13,768 nt of DNA from positions 1-13,768 of the forward strand of contig JAQUXG010000012.1 in assembly GCA_028692515.1 (NCBI GenBank), given 5' to 3'. The notes beneath the pieces are model-generated. The model was not told the DNA's origin, did not search any database, and worked only from the letters and a program-made list of their open reading frames with translations. Each line of letters begins with the position of its first letter. Position 1 is the first letter of the stretch. The position numbers and the translations under genes are program-made. Origin of the DNA: Kiritimatiellales bacterium (GTDB lineage Bacteria; Verrucomicrobiota; Kiritimatiellia; Kiritimatiellales; Tichowtungiaceae). Shown here piece by piece: positions 11,482 through 13,768 of the stretch.

Positions 11482-13668
11482 ATGAATACCGTCCGAAAAA
11501 AAGAGAATGATCGCCGGCTCGACGGACAGATCGAACGGGTTGTTTTCCGTAATGAGGAAAACGGCTATGCCGTTGTGCGCGTCAAAGTCCGCGGACACAA
11601 GGATCTCGTTACCGTCGTCGGCACCGTTTCGAGTGCCAATCCCGGCGAATGGCTGGCCGCCGACGGCGAGTGGATTTCCGACACGCACTATGGGCAGCAG
11701 TTCAAGGCCGAATCGATGCGGATTTCCCAGCCCGACACGCTCGACGGCATCAAAAAATTTCTCGGCTCCGGCATGATTCGCGGCATCGGCAAAGAATATG
11801 CCGAACGGCTGGTGCAGGCGTTCGGGCGCGACGTCTTCAACGTCATCGAAAACTCGTCCGCCAAACTGCTGAAGGTCGAAGGCATCGGCCCGGGCCGCCG
11901 CGCATCCATCCGCGCGGCGTGGGACGAGCAAAAGGGCATCCGCGAGATCATGAGCTTCCTTTTCAGTCACGGGGTCAGCACCGCGCGCGCCTTCCGGATT
12001 CAGAAAACCTACGGCGAGCGGGCCATCGAACTCATCCAGCGCGATCCGTACTGCCTCGCCCGCGACATTCACGGCATCGGCTTTCTGATTGCCGACGGCA
12101 TTGCGCAGAAGCTCGGTATCGCCAAAGACTCCGAACTGCGCGCCCGCGCCGGAATTGAATATGTGCTGCAGGAACTGACCACCAGCGGCCACTGCGCCTG
12201 TCCACGTGGTGATCTGCAGGGCAAAACCGTTGAAATGCTGGGAATTTCGCCGGAGCAGATTAATGATTCGCTCGACTGGCTCATCAACGCCAAGCGGCTG
12301 ATTCAGGACGAAGACCGACAGGGCCGTACACTGATTTACCTGCCCAAACTTTACTTTGCCGAATGGGCTTTCGCCAAGAAACTGACCGAACTCAATTATG
12401 GCAAACATCCCTGTCCGCCGATCGACTTTGAAAAGGCGCTTGAGTGGGTGCAGAAAAAAACCAAAGTCGATTTGTCCGAAAACCAGTGCGAAGCGCTGCG
12501 CCTCGCGGTGCAGGCCAAAGTTATGGTCATCACGGGCGGACCGGGCGTCGGGAAAACCACGCTCGTCAACTCCATCATTCAGGTACTGCGCGCCAAAAAG
12601 CTGACGGTCTCACTCTGCGCGCCGACCGGGCGCGCCGCCAAACGGTTGAGCGAAACCACCGGGCTCGAAGCCAAGACGATTCACCGCCTGCTGATGTTTA
12701 ATCCCGGCACCGGCGGCTTCCGGCATAACGAAGACAATCCGCTCGAAGGCGATGTCTTGATTATTGATGAGTCCAGCATGATTGATCAGGTGCTTGCCTA
12801 TCAACTGTTACAGGCTGTTCCGCAACGCGCCGCCGTCATTTTCGTCGGCGATGCCGACCAGCTTCCGTCCGTCGGGCCGGGGCGTGTTCTGCGCGACATC
12901 ATCAGCTCCGGCGCGGTACCGGTTGTCGCGCTCACAGAAATTTTTCGGCAGGCGGCCGAAAGCCGGATCGTTATCGGCGCGCACCGCATCAATCACGGCC
13001 AGCTGCCTGAGTTCCCGGAAGAGGGCGACAAATCGTCCGATCTCTATTTTGTTGAAGCCGAGGAGGCGCAGAAAGCGATCAGCGTTATCAGCAAGATGGT
13101 CAGCGAATCCATTCCGCAACGGCAGGGCTTTAATCCGATTGATGATATCCAGATTCTCACGCCCATGCAGAAGGGCGAGCTTGGTGCGCGGAATTTGAAT
13201 CAGGTCATGCAGGCACTGCTCAATCCGCACGGACGCGAAGTTGAACGCTTCGGCGTTCTGTTCCGCGAAGGCGACCGCGTCATGCAAACCGTTAACGACT
13301 ACGACAAAGAGGTCTTCAACGGCGATTTAGGCCGCATCGTAGCCATCGACGAAGAACAGCGCGAAGTCGTGGTGAAGATCGACGATCGCCGCGTGAAATA
13401 TGAATTTCGCGAGCTCGATGAACTGGTACACGCCTACGCCATCACTATTCATAAAAGTCAGGGCAGTGAATATCCCTGTGTCATCATTCCCGTTCACACC
13501 CAGCACTTTGTCATGCTTCAGCGCAGTCTGCTCTACACCGCCGTCACCCGCGCCAAAAAATTTGCTGTCCTCGTCGGTACGAAAAAAGCGATGGGCATGG
13601 CTGTCAGCCATGCCGACGCCCGCGAACGCATTACGACCTTGAAAGAGCGGCTACAAAGTCAAAAATGA
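11482..13668 (+). CDS. recD2: RecD2-type 5'-3' DNA helicase (SF1B), RecBC-independent
   Basis: RecD2 unwinds DNA 5' to 3' and acts in repair and replication-fork maintenance without RecBC. At 728 residues it matches the usual RecD2 length. The N-terminal domain (LDGQIERVVFRNEENGYAVVRV) and helix-hairpin-helix region (GMIRGIGKEYAERLV, KVEGIGPGRRASI, DIHGIGFLIAD) are typical. Helicase motifs follow: SENQCEAL (Q-like), GGPGVGKTT at 352-360, CAPTGRAAKRL (Ia), IIDESSM with Asp429, GDADQLPSVGPG, LTEIFRQ, ILTPMQKG, the SH3-like insert (FNGDLGRIVAID), YAITIHKSQGSEYPCVIIPV and LLYTAVTRAKK. The Shine-Dalgarno is weak (AAAAG two bases before the ATG), but the N-terminus aligns well with the family from this Met. 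Its stop overlaps the next gene by ATGA, so the two are translationally linked. A 347-codon antisense frame here is only a shadow. Confidence 0.95.
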   Translation: MNTVRKKENDRRLDGQIERVVFRNEENGYAVVRVKVRGHKDLVTVVGTVSSANPGEWLAADGEWISDTHYGQQFKAESMRISQPDTLDGIKKFLGSGMIRGIGKEYAERLVQAFGRDVFNVIENSSAKLLKVEGIGPGRRASIRAAWDEQKGIREIMSFLFSHGVSTARAFRIQKTYGERAIELIQRDPYCLARDIHGIGFLIADGIAQKLGIAKDSELRARAGIEYVLQELTTSGHCACPRGDLQGKTVEMLGISPEQINDSLDWLINAKRLIQDEDRQGRTLIYLPKLYFAEWAFAKKLTELNYGKHPCPPIDFEKALEWVQKKTKVDLSENQCEALRLAVQAKVMVITGGPGVGKTTLVNSIIQVLRAKKLTVSLCAPTGRAAKRLSETTGLEAKTIHRLLMFNPGTGGFRHNEDNPLEGDVLIIDESSMIDQVLAYQLLQAVPQRAAVIFVGDADQLPSVGPGRVLRDIISSGAVPVVALTEIFRQAAESRIVIGAHRINHGQLPEFPEEGDKSSDLYFVEAEEAQKAISVISKMVSESIPQRQGFNPIDDIQILTPMQKGELGARNLNQVMQALLNPHGREVERFGVLFREGDRVMQTVNDYDKEVFNGDLGRIVAIDEEQREVVVKIDDRRVKYEFRELDELVHAYAITIHKSQGSEYPCVIIPVHTQHFVMLQRSLLYTAVTRAKKFAVLVGTKKAMGMAVSHADARERITTLKERLQSQK

Positions 13669-13768
13669 AAACAACCATCAAATGGGGAGTCGCTATTATG
13701 ATCTTTGGATTTCTGAGCAATCTGTTTTCGTGCGGTGCGGCGGAGAAGGTTGATCTTTCGGCGCTGGT
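13665..13768 (+). CDS. Start of a secreted protein or lipoprotein, cut by the window end
   Basis: ATG 13665 overlaps the recD2 stop in ATGA. The 34 visible residues have a positive N-terminus, a hydrophobic core (VAIMIFGFLSNLF) and then SCGAAEKVD. That is a signal peptide with a possible lipobox at Cys23 (LFSC). The mature part is too short to identify. The overlap indicates an operon with recD2. Confidence 0.7.
   Translation, partial: MKTTIKWGVAIMIFGFLSNLFSCGAAEKVDLSAL

Noticed and set aside
11365..12408. 347-codon minus-strand open frame overlapping recD2 and the divergent promoter
   Set aside because: It is a shadow of the GC-rich third positions of recD2 and shows no recognisable domain.

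Overview
The window (about 55% G+C by eye) is a bacterial chromosome segment from a Gram-negative organism, shown by a tripartite RND efflux pump, two or three lipoproteins and peptidoglycan and division genes. The degenerate heptamer tracts between genes, the many TTCCAA-N3-TTGGAA palindromes and the gene style remind me of the PVC group, especially Kiritimatiellota/Verrucomicrobiota. That assignment is a guess from general impression, not from a marker gene.

Layout. 2-610: 3' part of an RND periplasmic adaptor. 669-5159: one 1496-codon gene that fuses an AcrB-type RND permease to a NodT/OprM-type outer-membrane lipoprotein, with a signal peptide and lipobox in the middle of the chain. So the whole tripartite pump is encoded by two genes. 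5160-5313: intergenic region with a terminator and several palindromes. 5314-5703: only the C-terminal domain of a GT4 glycosyltransferase remains. 5711-6828: a decayed ISL3-family insertion sequence whose transposase has two in-frame stops, an internal deletion and a one-base insertion. 6882-9107: murD and a three-LysM lipoprotein, apparently one transcription unit ending at a textbook terminator. 9275-10414: ftsW. 10430-10483: a REP-like pair of hairpins between convergent genes. 10490-11431 (minus): a calcineurin-like metallophosphoesterase. 11482-13668: recD2 helicase, overlapped by ATGA with the start of a secreted protein or lipoprotein that runs off the window.

Functionally there are three parts: drug or solute efflux; a remnant of the division and cell wall (dcw) cluster (murD, LysM protein, ftsW) whose upstream side is now occupied by IS and glycosyltransferase debris; and a DNA-repair helicase divergent from a phosphoesterase.

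The most unusual signals are repeat-level. A short palindrome family occurs in intergenic DNA and inside four genes, in all three reading frames. Degenerate tandem heptamers fill two intergenic regions. A GTAG-headed REP pair lies between convergent genes. The pump-channel fusion with an internal lipobox is the most unusual gene-level feature. No CRISPR array, tRNA or rRNA was seen.
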